64,000 nucleotides of DNA from Hypomyces perniciosus (lineage: Eukaryota > Ascomycota > Sordariomycetes > Hypocreales > Hypocreaceae): positions 2,046,001-2,110,000 of the forward strand of contig SPDT01000001.1 in assembly GCA_008477525.1 (NCBI GenBank), read 5' to 3'. Made by a program: the position numbers and the translations under genes. Shown piece after piece: positions 24,701-36,800 of the stretch. Position 1 is the stretch's first letter, and each line of letters opens with the position of its first letter. The notes below the pieces were generated by a model. The model ran no database searches and was not told where the DNA came from. It saw only the letters and a list, made by a program, of their open reading frames with translations.

Positions 24701-26448
24701 TATGTGATAAAACAGAATCAATAAGACCAGGGATTTAAAAAGCAATGGTGTTTGACCCGCCGGTGGGCCGAGCGGGCGAGTATGACATGTCATGTTCGTC
24801 CGTTTAGGCACGGCCAGGCAAGGGCTTCAGTACCAAACCGGGATTTCTCGCGAATCTGATCTATATTATTATTCGTATGCTTGAGAAAGAGGTGAGAGGG
24901 GCAGACAATGTCCGAGTAAGTAAGTAGTCACGATGAGGGAGGCCCAAAAAGGAGAAGGAGGCGGAGGCGGAGGCTCTCGTAAAGAAGCGAATCGCATCTT
25001 CGAAACAACCAAGATTGGTGTGCGTGAATAATAGTGCACAGATATGTATGACCCCCAGATCAAGGTTTCTTTCCGGTCACTGGCCAACCTTATGGCCAAG
25101 TCGTAGTCGAGGGTGTGTGAGGCTGGATTTGACTATGGAAGACTGCTGTAAACCGACGCAGACCGATGCCATCAGCCCATTGGATACTTGTCAGATGTTC
25201 TCGGGTCAGAGCTTTGTCGTCCCTTGCCGAGTTTGTGCCATCTCTTGAGTCAGGTCAGAAGGCGGCTCGGCTTTCGCATGAACATGGCGGCGCTGGTAGT
25301 GGTGGTGGTGTGGTAATGGTGGATGTAGTATGGTATGGACGCCCAACTCAATCTATCTCTGTTCATCCATCTCCCGCCAACGTCCCGTCTATCATCACAC
25401 AGAGTCATTGCCAGCCTCAGCCCTACGAACACCGCTGCTGTAACGCCTCTGTCGTGACGTCCATTGCCATTTCAAGTTTCACTGCAGTCGCGAACCGCAG
25501 GTGACTTTGTGGTATGTGTATGTAGGTGACAGAAGTAAGAAAAGCACCAGTGCCAGCAAGCCTCCCCGTCCTGCACGGCATGCCCCTAAGATTCCGCAAT
25601 TGTATCTCATTCTAGCGAATGTTGTAGTCGTTGGTGAGTCGGCACCAGTACCCTCATTCGCCCTGGTCATGGGAGCCTGACTCGCGACACCCCCTTCTTT
25701 TCGATTATCCCCGACCACGTGTCGTGGCCCTGCATGTAGCATGTCTCGCTGGCATTTCCGACTGCAAGACAGAAGCTTCCGTACCCTCATGTATCTCTTG
25801 TCGACGGTGTTGTAGCAGTACATCCATACGTGCAGAATCAGCCATGGTAGGCGCTTCGTGCACGCCTCTTTTAAGTGTCGACTGAACGTGCGCGTGCGTC
25901 CATCACACGAGGCCACCCTACCGGACCGAGCCGGGATCATAATGGATGGTATGATTAGGCTGCTGATTGGCTGATGAAGCCGTCATGACACGTCTGCCCA
26001 TCATCTTCCAAGACTCGATGAAGGAGCACGATTATGCAGTCCTACACCGGTGATCGACACCGCATCCAGAGCCCTGTGCTCGCACAGGGTCAGCAGGACT
26101 GGGGAAAGAGAAGGCGTCCGCAAGAGAGTCGAGACCACCTGTCGCTGGCCAGTGAGGCGACCATGTAATTTTGAATAAGCAAATAAGGACCAATAGTTCA
26201 CCGGACATGTGCATATGACTCTTGTTTCGGGTGGCATTCTTCCAGCTTCCCTGTTCTGCAATAGTAGCTAGCCCTCTTCTCTCTTGCATCACCACCAATC
26301 CATCCTTTGCATCGGTGATAATGTAGGGAAAAGGCGCCGCAACGGGACCGATGAGACCGGCCGAAAGCGAGGCCAGCCAAGCCAATATGGAGAAAGAGGG
26401 GAGAGAGAAGAGAGAAAACGGAAAACGACAGAACGGCGGGCCTACATA
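21734..26448. other. 4.7-kb intergenic region
   Basis: 3' flank of the NDT80-type gene and downstream flank of the folate gene. The 22.3-22.4 kb stretch is strongly CT-biased (TTTCC/TTTCTT runs) and (CT)n occurs at about 22700-22720. Five TACGGAGTA/TACTCCGTA words lie between 22.9 and 24.14 kb. A minus-strand frame of 264 codons (24017-24811) lacks protein-like composition. I see no supportable gene. Confidence 0.5.
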
Positions 26449-28137
26449 TCAGGCTCTCCAGATGGCATCCGACATGGTGGCCACAGCGGCCATTTCCCGA
26501 ACATCATGTACACGTATCACATCCGCCCCCCCTTGAATTGCCGCCGCAACAGTCGCTGCTGTGCCCCAAACCCTCTGCGATGCCTCCTCTACACCGGTGA
26601 TCTTTCCGACGAAAGCTTTCCGACTTGTCCCAACGAGCCACGGCAAGCCCTCCAAGCCAGGCCACATCCTTAGCTCTTCGAGGCTGCGTAGCAGTTCCAA
26701 GTTTTGCACACCTGTCTTGGCAAAGCCTATGCCAGGATCGAGAATCATCCGCCACCGTCGGATACCTGCCGCCTCGGCCGCAGCGACGCGCGAAAGTAAC
26801 TCAGCAGCGACAGTGGGCACCAGTCCCTCTGGGTAGGATGTGAGCGTCATCATGGTCTTGGGGGCCCCCCGCATATGCATCAGACATATTGTTTTCCCGA
26901 GCCTCCCCACTGTAGGCAGCATGTCGGGGTCGAGGACACCGGCCGAGACGTCGTTGATGATATCAGCACCGCTAGCGATGGCCTTCTCTGCGACGGACGC
27001 ACGATACGTGTCGACGCTGATGGCCACATCACGAGCCTCTGGTATTGACCGAATGAGCTGAATGGCGGGAATTACTCGCGAGGCTTCTTCCTCCGCCGAA
27101 ACTTCAGGTCTACCAGGAGCTGTCGATTGCCCGCCGACATCAATAATGGACGCCCCGCCACGAACAATGTCAAGTATCGTGCTTGAAAGGTTCGTGAGGT
27201 CGTGACAGCCACCGTCAGAGAAGGAGTCTGGTGTTAGGTTCAGAATGGCCATGATGCTGGTTTTCCTGTTGTGCACAAGTGGTGTCAGGGGGGCTGATGT
27301 CGGCGTTAAAGGAGTAATGGATGAGAGAGGTTCGCCAGTCGGGAGGTCGTTGAGATAGTCCTGGATCAGCTTCCAGGGCTTAGATGAGTCGAGTGGTTTT
27401 GACGGGATCAGCCTATTCACAAATTCTGTAAGACTTCAACATCTCATGACAACTCATCGGTGATGAACCTACTCTGCCAAAGGTCTTAGGACAAACTCCC
27501 GCTCTGGGATCCCGATGTGAGGCACATTGAGTCTCTCGTGCTGTACCCTTTCATCGCCGTATAGTAGAATATCCAGATCAATATTTCGAGGGCCTTTGTC
27601 AATGAGTTTCCGTCGACCCATATCACGCTCGATGGCTTGCAGTTCATCGAGCAGGGCCAATGGTTCAAGCTCAGTCTCAACCTGTCCAAACACACATGAC
27701 TAGGTGAGCGTTTCTTGTCAGACGCGATGAATGAGGGTATGACAACCAACCTCACAGGCCCCATTGATGAAATGATCCTGATCCGTAACATACATGGGCT
27801 CTGTCTCCCATAGGCTACTCGTCCTCTTTACGCGAATTCCTCGTCGGTCCATCTCATTGCATGCCTTCTCAATCTCAGATACTCGATCACCAAGGTTGCT
27901 CCCCAACGCGATGTACGCAGTTTTTGCTCGACTGCCCCCGCGACATCCGCATCCTGAGTAAGCCCGACTCAGTGTTTCCCTGGGATTTTGAGCGACGCGC
28001 GGTAGTTGGCGCTGCGTTAAAGAACGAAACCTTTGGATGCATCGCGTCGATGAAAGGTGACGTGTGGATGAGTGTAAACTGCGGCCAGAGGCACGCAGGC
28101 CCCCAATCAGGGAGCTTGAGGGGAGGCAAAATAGCAT
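26449..28137 (-). CDS. fol1: Bifunctional HPPK-dihydropteroate synthase, probably mitochondrial
   Basis: Three exons on the minus strand, 28137-27751, 27681-27473 and 27412-26449 (introns 69 and 60 bp), give 519 residues. Residues 1-70 are rich in Arg, Ser and Leu with few acids, like a mitochondrial targeting peptide. The HPPK domain follows: YIALGSNLGDR (about 75), RTSSLWETEPMYV (105), DKGPRNIDLDILLYGD (157). The DHPS domain shows NLTPDSFSDG (about 257), IIDVGGQSTAPG, ISVDTY, ADIINDVSAG, LDPGIGFAKT and GTSRKAFVG. It pyrophosphorylates 6-hydroxymethyl-dihydropterin and condenses it with p-aminobenzoate to dihydropteroate, and is the sulfonamide target. Yeast Fol1 carries dihydroneopterin aldolase domains at its N-terminus; these are absent here, so that step must be encoded elsewhere. 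Divergent from the nitronate monooxygenase gene. Confidence 0.95.
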
Positions 28138-29188
28138 CTTGAATTGCTAGGTCAGAGCTTTAATCACGGCATAACGTCTTGGTGGTGATTGCAATGGGAT
28201 TGACGAGTTGGAGGTTTGAGGGTCAATAGCGAGGGCGTTGAAAAAATCCGATAAGGCGGCATTTACTATATAGGGTAGGTGGATAGGGAGCGCCATGCCG
28301 TTGATTCCAGATTGAACGAACATGCCGGCATAGCAGCAATACTCACATTTACTCCTTAGGTATGGTATTCTTATTTAGTGAGATGCTCTTTGTATTATTT
28401 TTTTGGTTTCCTTTTTTATTTGACATTGGATGATTTACGTATCACAGATATCACAGTGGATCGACTATAGCATTTATTTAGACGACCGCGGCTTGCGCTT
28501 TGGCGTCTTAGTGACAGGTCTTATCCCACTAGGGTCCAGGACATCATATATCCTCGGACATCGCGGTATCCCATGATTAATAGTTATCATGCTTGCCCGG
28601 GCACTCGCTTACTGTAAGACTACGTAGGGGTTTCCCACTGATTATTATGGGGAGGGAAAGAAAACCTTGCAACGGCAAATCAGCGTCTCTGAAAGTGTCT
28701 CTATGCATATTAAGGGATGCTACCCTTCCAATACCATGCTTTTTCGAATCCTTTAGTTACCTTCCTTCTCCGATAAAACCGACGAGGACTCCGTACCGTT
28801 AAAAACTTGCTATTAATATAAGCACTAATAAGCCACAGGAGCATCTCGGTGGAAGAATATACGAGTATTGCATGTGTTTGTCACTCCCAAACTGAATCAT
28901 GTCAGCACCTTATTCCGAGGCATCTTCCCCACACCGAGTGGTCAAGTATCATGCTAAGCCAAATACGGCAATGGGTCCTCTCAACCTCGGCTCATCATTT
29001 GGTATGCGATCCTCGCTTTGTCGGCCCTTTGATTACCGGCTTAAAACCCAAATACTGTTTGCTTCAACCTGTCTTCCCCGCCGTTTCTCTTCTCCTTCTT
29101 CTCTTTATTATACCTCCTCTACTCGACAATCTTCTAGACGCTCCTCTCATCCTATTCTTGTTCTAGACCTCATAGACCATCCGTCACA
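28138..29188. other. Intergenic, divergent promoter region folate gene / nitronate monooxygenase
   Basis: 1.05 kb, locally T-rich at 28378-28425. The last 150 bp before the 29189 ATG is CT-rich, as expected of a fungal core promoter and leader. No gene is seen. Confidence 0.5.
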
Positions 29189-30545
29189 ATGGCTTCTCCT
29201 CGTACGTCAAACCTTCCCGTCCAGGCTCGGAGATCAGTCGCATCGGACTCTCGCGCCGTGAGCGTGAGACCATCGCTAACCATGGAAAACCAACAGAGAA
29301 GATTCGCACTCCCATCACCGACCTGTTCGGCATCCAGCACCCCATCCTGCTGGCCGGCATGAACGTCGCCGCCGGCCCGAAGCTGGCTGCCGCTGTTACC
29401 AACGCCGGTGGTCTCGGTGTCATTGGCGGCGTTGGCTACACCCCCGAGATGCTTCGCGAGCAAATCGCCGAACTCAAGAGCTACCTCGACGATAAGAAGG
29501 CGCCTTTTGGCGTTGATCTACTGCTGCCACAAGTCGGCGGCAGCGCCCGAAAAACCAAGTAGGCCTACCCGTACCGCAGCGCCCGCTGGTCCCTGGTCCC
29601 TGATCCCTGAAATCACAAAATCCGCGTGTTGACGCATTGTCGCGCGCCGATCATGCGGCAACTGCCAGCGAGATAAGATAGATATACTAACGCTTGTGAC
29701 TTTGCAGTTATGACTACACCAAGGGCAAACTTGACGAGCTCGTCGACATTGTCATCCAGGAGGGCGCCAAGCTCTTCGTCTCCGCAGTCGGCGTGCCTCC
29801 CAAGGCCATTGTCGACAAGCTCCATGGCGCTGGCATTCTCTACATGAACATGATCGGCCACGTCAAGCACGTCCAGAAGTGCCTCGATATCGGCGTCGAC
29901 ATCATCTGCGCTCAGGGCGGCGAGGGTGGCGGCCACACCGGCGACATTCCTACTACGATCCTCATCCCCGCTGTCGTCGACCTCTGCAAGAACACCAAGT
30001 CTCCCCTGACTGGCAAGCCCGTCCAGGTCGTCGCCGCCGGTGGCATTCACAACGGCCAACTGCTCGCCGCCTCGCTCATGATGGGCGCCAGCGGCGTCTG
30101 GGTCGGCACCCGCTTCATCCTCACCGATGAGGCCGGTGCCCCGAAGAGCCACAAGGATGCCGTCCGCACCGCCGGCCACGAGGACAACGTCCGCACCATC
30201 ATCTTCACTGGTCGCCCCATGCGTGTCCGCAACAACCCCTACATCAACGACTGGGAAGTCAACCGCCAACAGGAGATGCGGGAGCTCACCGCCAAGGGTG
30301 TCATCCCCTATGAGGCCGACCTCGACAAGGTCCTCAACGGCGAAAATACCAAGATTGAGGGCATCAAGACCTCTGCCGACGACGATGAGGATGATCCTCT
30401 TGAGCAGTTCCGCCCCTTCCTGATGGGCAAGTGTGCTGCTGTCGTCAACGAGCAGAAGCCTGCCAAGGCTGTTGTCGATGAGTTCGTTGATGATGCCGTT
30501 GCCTGGTTACAGGCGGGCAACAAGATGCTTAACCCCAAGCTGTAA
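29189..30545 (+). CDS. Nitronate monooxygenase / 2-nitropropane dioxygenase family
   Basis: Exons 29189-29201, 29297-29558 and 29708-30545, 370 residues. The tiny first exon (MASP plus one base) is joined over a GTACGT...CTAAC...ACAG intron of 95 bp; the second intron is 149 bp. The protein is a TIM-barrel FMN enzyme: TPITDLFGIQHPILLAGM at the start, AVTNAGGLGVIGG, CAQGGEGGGHTGD (the phosphate/FMN and active-site His region) and VVAAGGIHNGQLLAASLMMGASGVWVGTRF, which binds the FMN phosphate. The family oxidises alkyl nitronates such as propionate-3-nitronate to carbonyl compounds plus nitrite, usually as detoxification. The codons are strongly C-ending, which suggests high expression. It is cytosolic by appearance and convergent with the Glo3 gene. 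The C-terminus is acidic (SADDDEDDPLEQF) before a helical tail. Confidence 0.93.
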
Positions 30546-30892
30546 AATGTACCATGACTCATGTTTTATGTTTTTCCTATAATACTTCCATATGCCATGT
30601 AGACTATATACTAGCTAGCATCTGAATGTCTAAATTAAATGCATTTCTTTCAACTATACACTCGTCATGAAAAAAACATCAAACATCTATTTTGTGCTAA
30701 TCAACCTAACATCTTACATCACATTAGACGCCAGCTTCAATGGGCTCCATCCTTCCCCCTTCCGTCTGGCATCACCTGTTTGGATTCCTTTTATTATACC
30801 CGATTCACATCATTTCTATCTCTGTTCTCATCCAAATCACAATCAGAGTGAGGAAACTAGTACTCCCAACTCGTAGGCCCCATTTCACTACC
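30546..30892. other. Convergent intergenic region
   Basis: About 350 bp between the 3' ends of the nitronate monooxygenase and Glo3 genes, AT-rich as expected for 3' UTRs. Nothing else seen. Confidence 0.55.
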
Positions 30893-32570
30893 TCAGTGGT
30901 CGAGATATGACCGAATGGCGCTCTGCAACCGCGAAGCACCTTCGCCCAAGACATTGGTCAGGTTCTCAAGATCATCGCTGGCCGTGATGCCAAATTTGCG
31001 GACGAAATCCTTGGCAGCAGTTTCGATATCGCCATAATCTTCAGTCTCCTCATCCTCCGGTCGTCCAAAGTAGGCATTTGAAGAAATCGCACTAGCGCCC
31101 TCGAAACCTTGGAGTCGTGTCTTGGCCTCAGCTTGGGTAGAAGGGTCGAAAGCACCCTTACCGAAATACTCGTCCGAAGAGATGGCCTTCTGGGTGCCGA
31201 ACTTGCTCCGCGCGAAGTTATCAGATTCATCTGGAACAAGAAATGTTAGCAAAAGCTGACCTGGGGACTAGAGTGATTGCAAAACTTGCCTTCAGCCGTT
31301 GCCTTGACAGGTCCAACTGAACCAAAGCCACCAGCGTTCTTCTTCGCTGAGGTAGCGGCGACAGCAGCTGGTTTGCCGCCTCCAATTTGGCCGAACCCAA
31401 GTCGCCCCATGCCCATACCCAATCGCTCCATCTCGGCATTCGACTTCTGGCGTGTGTGCGATCCAACACCTCCGCGAGGTGGGCTGACCGGCGTGGGAGA
31501 GATAATGGTTGCGGCAGTTGAACTTGTGCCAGCCTTGGCCTGTTCCTCCTCAGCATCCGGATCATATCCTAGCTTGGCGATGCGCTCCGCCTCTTCCTTG
31601 GCCTTCTTCTCCGCCTCATCAAAGTCGATCACATCGCCTGTGACCTTCTTCACGCCGAGCTTCTGCACCTTCTTGGCCCCAAGGACGTTGGCCTTTCGGG
31701 GGGCGCCGGCAGTAGTCTTGCGGAGCGCAGCTGATGTAGTTATGCGGCTAGCAGCAGGCTTCGATTCGGCAGATTCCGGTTTTGACAACGGTGAGGCGGC
31801 GCGAGCGCCCTCCTTGCCGTTACCCGCATTGAGAAATGGAGATGGCGTCCGACCAACAACGGGTGGTGTAGCAGTTCGAGAGATAGGAGGCGTGGGCTTC
31901 TTGATCGCTGGCTTGTCCCAAGACGAGAAGAAATCATCCTCAGGCTCTCCAGCCGGTGTGGAGCTTCCGTCACCCTCAGGGGTGTCAACAACAACTTCGC
32001 CGGGGAATCTAGCGGTGAGGTTAGTGATTGTGCCATCAATATCGGGACTATACTGCTGGCATACTCCCTAGCATCTCGCGCGGCGCGTCGCTTAAGCTCA
32101 TCCTTGTACTTGGTAGCTGCATTAGAATGGTATTTGGTCTTGGGATCTTTGCTGTTCAATGCCGCAGTGCCTCCGTTCTGCTGGAAGAACTTGGTCGCAG
32201 ACTCGTTGCCGCCGACCTTCATCACCCTAAGCTGATCCCATTGCCATTCTGTACTATTTGTTAGAGAAGACCTGGAATGGGAATAAGCGCCATACGTACG
32301 ATCGAGGTTCGTTGAGCGCACAAATGAAATGTGAACACCAAGGTTGCGGTGGTTGGAGGAGCAATCCAAGCACAGGTAGATGCCGAAAGGAACTGATGTC
32401 CACGTGGGGTTCTTCTGTCCACAGTCAAAGCATATCTGTGCGAGAATTAATGATGAGAAACCGCAGGATCTATACCAGCAACACCATTCCGTTCATACCT
32501 TGTTCGCTGGCTTCGACTTCAACTTCTCGAAGATCTGCTGCGACTGCTGCTTGGTCGCGAGACTGCTCAT
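30893..32570 (-). CDS. glo3: ADP-ribosylation factor GTPase-activating protein Glo3 (ArfGAP2/3 type)
   Basis: Five exons, 32570-32499, 32435-32300, 32248-32065, 32008-31290 and 31230-30893, 482 residues (yeast Glo3 is 493). The ArfGAP zinc finger C-x2-C-x16-C-x2-C is formed by C26, C29, C46 and C49, followed by SSNHRNLGVHISFVRS with the catalytic Arg. The middle holds Lys/Arg-rich and Ser/Pro-rich segments, and the C-terminus has two repeats, ISSDEYFG and ISSNAYFG, the Glo3 regulatory motif. Glo3 stimulates GTP hydrolysis on Arf1 and binds coatomer in Golgi-to-ER COPI transport. The fourth intron (31231-31289) has a GC donor, AG|GCAAGT, with a perfect GCTAAC branch; the nearest GT donor breaks the frame. 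Divergent from TIM21 over 384 bp. Confidence 0.94.
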
Positions 32571-32954
32571 CTTGGCAAGCTGTGGATAGGGTGATGCGGA
32601 TTCGACGTAGATTATCCAGATATATCAAAGATGCGATATTGCGACCGCTGCGGTTATTTGTCGAGGGAAGAATGTGGGTTTAGGTTCTGCGATCTGAACT
32701 TGGGTCGTTCAGGAGTCCGACTCGCATGAAGGGCGATGCGGTAAAGTGGCATAACCAGGACACTAATCCCAGTTGGGCTAGGTGGTGATCCCTGCCTAAA
32801 CTTTCTGCCGAGGGCGGTGTATCGCAATGAGCAACTCGAGTCTGTCTTGCAGGCATTCTACCATCGAAGCTACGGGTAGATCGAATCCCAAGATTCAAGC
32901 TTCTCGTCATTATCAGGACCTCGTTCCTGGGAAGATGGAAGCCGAAGAGCCGCC
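32571..32954. other. Divergent promoter region glo3 / tim21
   Basis: 384 bp shared by two divergent housekeeping genes. A tRNA-like B-box match on the plus strand (GATCGAATC, about 32879-32887) has no A box at the right distance. No gene is seen. Confidence 0.55.
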
Positions 32955-33820
32955 ATGATGAAACCAGCAACCCCATCGCTCCTCGCAATCCGACCCGCGA
33001 CTAACCTGATTATCGCGCCACCAACCCGACCACTGCTTATTGCACGGAGCTATGCGACGCAGAATGGCCTTGGAACGACTGCAACACCAAAACCAAAGCG
33101 GCGAAGTATAACTCCGTTCAACGACAATGGATTTGTGCCGTGGAATGAGTTATCTGCTACGGAGAAGGCTGCGAGGGCGACCCAGCAGACCTTCAATTTT
33201 GGCATGGTCATTGTTGGGCTTGTGCTCACGGTATTATTGCCTCTCCCGGTGCTATTTATGATACTAGAAACTAACAAAGACAAGGGTAGTGTTGGGTACT
33301 TCCTCTGGACGGATGTCTTCTCCCCTGACAGCAAGATATCACAATTCAACCGAGCCGTCGATAAGATTAAGAAGGATTATAGGTGTCTGGAGCTTCTTGG
33401 TGACGCCAACCAAATTTCAGCACATGGAGACGAAACCTTCAATAAGTGGAGGAGAGCACGTCCCGTGTCGTGGGTGTTATAGCTTCCAATAGATATAGCG
33501 CGAATACTTACACGGTATAGATCCTCGGAGAGGACGGATGCTCAAGGAACGCAACATCTCCTGATGCACTTTTATGCAAGTACAAACCCCCAACAAGCGT
33601 TTTCCCAGCAAACTAACCAAACTTTTAGGTTGAGGGCCCTCGAGCAAATGGAATAGCGCAGCTTCATATGGCCAGGCGACCCGGTCAGAGTGAATTCGAG
33701 TACAAGTATCTCTACCTTGACGTCAAGGACCACGAGAGGATCTATCTGGAGAACGCCGATACTGCAGCAGCGAGATCTGGGAAGAAGAAGCTGAGTTTCT
33801 TAGGGGTCAAGTGGGGTTGA
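32955..33820 (+). CDS. tim21: Mitochondrial inner-membrane import subunit Tim21
   Basis: Exons 32955-33469, 33521-33575 and 33629-33820, 253 residues. The first 45 residues are basic, hydroxylated and acid-free, a mitochondrial presequence. A single transmembrane helix lies at about 82-104 (FGMVIVGLVLTVLLPLPVLF), followed by an intermembrane-space domain. Landmarks are SKISQFNRAVDKIKKDYRCLELLGD, HGDETFNKWRRARPVS, HLLMHFYVEGPRANG and YKYLYLDVKDHERIYLE, all in the order known for Tim21. Tim21 belongs to the TIM23 presequence translocase; it contacts Tom22 and couples the translocase to respiratory supercomplexes. The second intron (33576-33628) begins with GC (TAT|GCAAGT) and contains CTAAC; the nearby GT donor gives a premature stop. 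It is divergent from glo3. Confidence 0.92.
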
Positions 33821-36800
33821 GGTTCTCATCTTAATGTATCAACTTGAACGAATGATATGAATGGACTGACATGATGGATGGATCATACTGAGGAGCCACT
33901 TGCTCCGAACGACTTTTGTACAATACCAGGAATGTAACAACATCAAAAATCGAAATGAGTCAAGAAACCGAGGGCATGTCGGGAATCGGCGTTCAGGTAT
34001 TGCTGTGGAGACTCCATATATTGAGCTGTACTTGCTTTATCTGCCTGTTTAACGGGAATGGGTCCTCTGAAGGGTCATCTACGACTTATATTGGGTATGC
34101 CTATGAACAGAAAAAGCATCTTGGCTCGAATCCGTACTGGATGGTACTCGGTCACGTTTGGACAATACGGTTTTGAAGCTTGGGAATGTGGGAGTCAAGT
34201 CGCAACATACCGGAGACATATACGAAACAGCTTGTCCTGTACCTGTATTAACATTTGGGAAGCTCATGATGTCTGCTTCAAGACCACCGTCATCAACACC
34301 GGGGTTACGATGACGGGTACAGCATCATGAGTGAATATGGTGAGTACTATTGAAGCAGCAGTACCGTTTGCTCTTTCAGAGAGCTTGCAAATGCTACACA
34401 AAGGTTCAAACACTGCTTGCCACATGGGCTTGTTTTTTCAACATCAAGATCCAGCCTCGTATAACGAGTCTCGCAGCTTACTACGATCATCGCACTCGGA
34501 AGAAGGACATCATCTCAATGTCCTCTCCTACCAATGGGTATGTTCCAGCGCCAGAAGCCCCTAACCGTCTGTTCAATATCCATCCATTGGCAGTACCGAC
34601 TCTCCTGAATCCGACATCATGCTCACTCGTACCGAGAGCAGTTTCATTCCCTCGGAACGGACACAACCTCAAGTTGTGTTCCCAAGGAGTGTCTGTCTCC
34701 ATCCTCATACCCCTCATTGCACAAAATGTGAGCATGGAAACGCGAAAGAAAATGCTTCCCCAAGATGCCTCTTCTCTCGGGACCCTCACCGCAACAAGTG
34801 TAGCTCCCGCACTCATCTCGTACAGGTAACAAAGTCCGGAAGATGAAGGAAACGAAACACGAAAAGAAACCTCATCGCCTTCGTCACGTCACATCGCCAC
34901 CCCATACCGAAGCAACCTACCCGTTTCCTCCCTCAAAGGATACGCTGAAACATGCGATTTCTCTTTGTCACCTGTAACCACATCGAAGCGAAGAATTCCC
35001 TCTTCTCGCCACCACCCGCAGCGACGTTGTGAGTAGCATCATTCCTCCCAACTCCATTTTCGCGTCCTACCTGCCTCATTGAACAAAATACGACATTTGT
35101 GCAAAAAGCACACATATAAAAAAAACAAGATTTTTTAATGAGACCCAGGGCTCTGGACAAGAAAAAACCAGGGTCTGCTGCTGTGCTCGCCGACCTCCGG
35201 AGCCTTGGGTTGAGCTTGACATGCAGCCCGCCGTGACCGAGGTGTGACTGCATATTTCTAGGGGGCCATCTGCCGTCCTCTGGCTCCCAAATACGGGGGA
35301 ACAGGTTACAGCCCGGGGACTTGGCAGCTGTGCACGATTTAAATAAGGGTGTTGGTACTGAAGGATGGTAGTATACAGGAATCATTGGCTAGGTTAGGTA
35401 GGTCAGTAGGCAAGAAATGGATCGATAACATTTTGGGACCACCACGGGACCGCAACAGGACCGACATGCATATCGGCTGCAAGTCCGGGGGGAGGTGTGC
35501 TGCATTATCCTGAGCTCGAATGCCGACCGAGCTTCTAATTCCTTTATGCTCATTCACTTAGTTGCATAGTGAGACCTGATGGTGGAGTCGGTGTTAAAGA
35601 CGGTACAAAGATCATTGCAAACGCAAGTATCCTACACTCACCCCATCCTCTGGTATGTAAAAGGGGACTGCAACTCACAGGCAAAGGAAAATCAGTTTGT
35701 ACGGATATGCTGGTTTGACAGTTAGCTCAGCGGCGTCAAGGTTCTCTCATCATCCGTAGCCCCCGAAATCTCACGTTATGACGGCCATGATAATACGTGG
35801 TTCGGTCGGGTCTTAAGTACAGCTGCACGAATACTACATCATTGGATGAGTTGGCTGAATTAGAAAAGCTCACACGGCGTGTCTCTATCTGTCTTTATAG
35901 CTTCAAACACCACTGTAGGTCAGAGTGAAGCTGGTATCTGTGTCATCGGGAGATTCCGGTGCAGTTCAGGAACCAAAGCATTCTCCAGACTTCTAGCATT
36001 ACTTTAGCTTCAGGCATGGTGAACGGAGCGAGGCTAATGCAAACGCCGTTCTCGCCATCGCTATACCAACTTGTGTTATGAATCACATGTATATCCTCCT
36101 TCCTCAACCTTCTCCTTCACGGAGTAGATTGCTAGACAATCCTCAATGGGGTATCAATGGGGTATCAATAGGCAAATACGTTGTTTTCGGTAGTAGACCT
36201 TTATTGGACCGTTGGCCAGTCTGTTGGATCAGACTTGGCCACCAGGGCTGCCGCAACTTTGGCGAGGCTCGGTCCGATTGCTTTTGCTGGCCTTTACGAA
36301 ACGCCACTTTGGACGTCCTGTATTCCTTGGAATTCTACCGGACAAAATATCTGACAAGCTTCCATCAGTAATATATCAGTACGAAGTAGTTAATCTGGAG
36401 ATCCCCTGAATCATAGATGACGTTTGAGAGACCCGTTATCACATGCTGAAGATGAAACTACCTCGCTCGGAAATTTATCTGATGAGCTGCCAGGCTAGCA
36501 AACTTTGAGTTGACTATAAGGTTAGCTCTTCTCTACTCGTATGCTTACTCCGGTTCACATATGGGCTATTCTCGCCATCCCCAGGGCAGGGTGACATCTA
36601 CCGTTGGAGCCGACGGCAATTGATATGGCATGTAACAAGTTGGCAGATACTACTCCGCAGTGGGCGGCATCAAGGCTCGTGTCACGACTCCGTTTTTTCT
36701 CGGCGACGCCGCCACAATGGCTCGATGTCGGTGGATTAGAACTGCAGTGGCCCCGGAGGAACCTTTGCTTGTGTGGTGGTATGTTTGCCCGAGTGAAAAA

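Noticed and set aside
24017..24811. Minus-strand frame of 264 codons with hydrophobic stretches
   Set aside because: Hydrophobicity arises from T-rich sequence; it overlaps several TACGGAGTA words, which otherwise avoid coding DNA.
32820..32900. tRNA-like sequence between glo3 and tim21 (B-box match GATCGAATC on +, TAGCTTCGATGG A-box-like on -)
   Set aside because: The boxes are on opposite strands or only about 20 bp apart, and no acceptor stem or cloverleaf can be formed.
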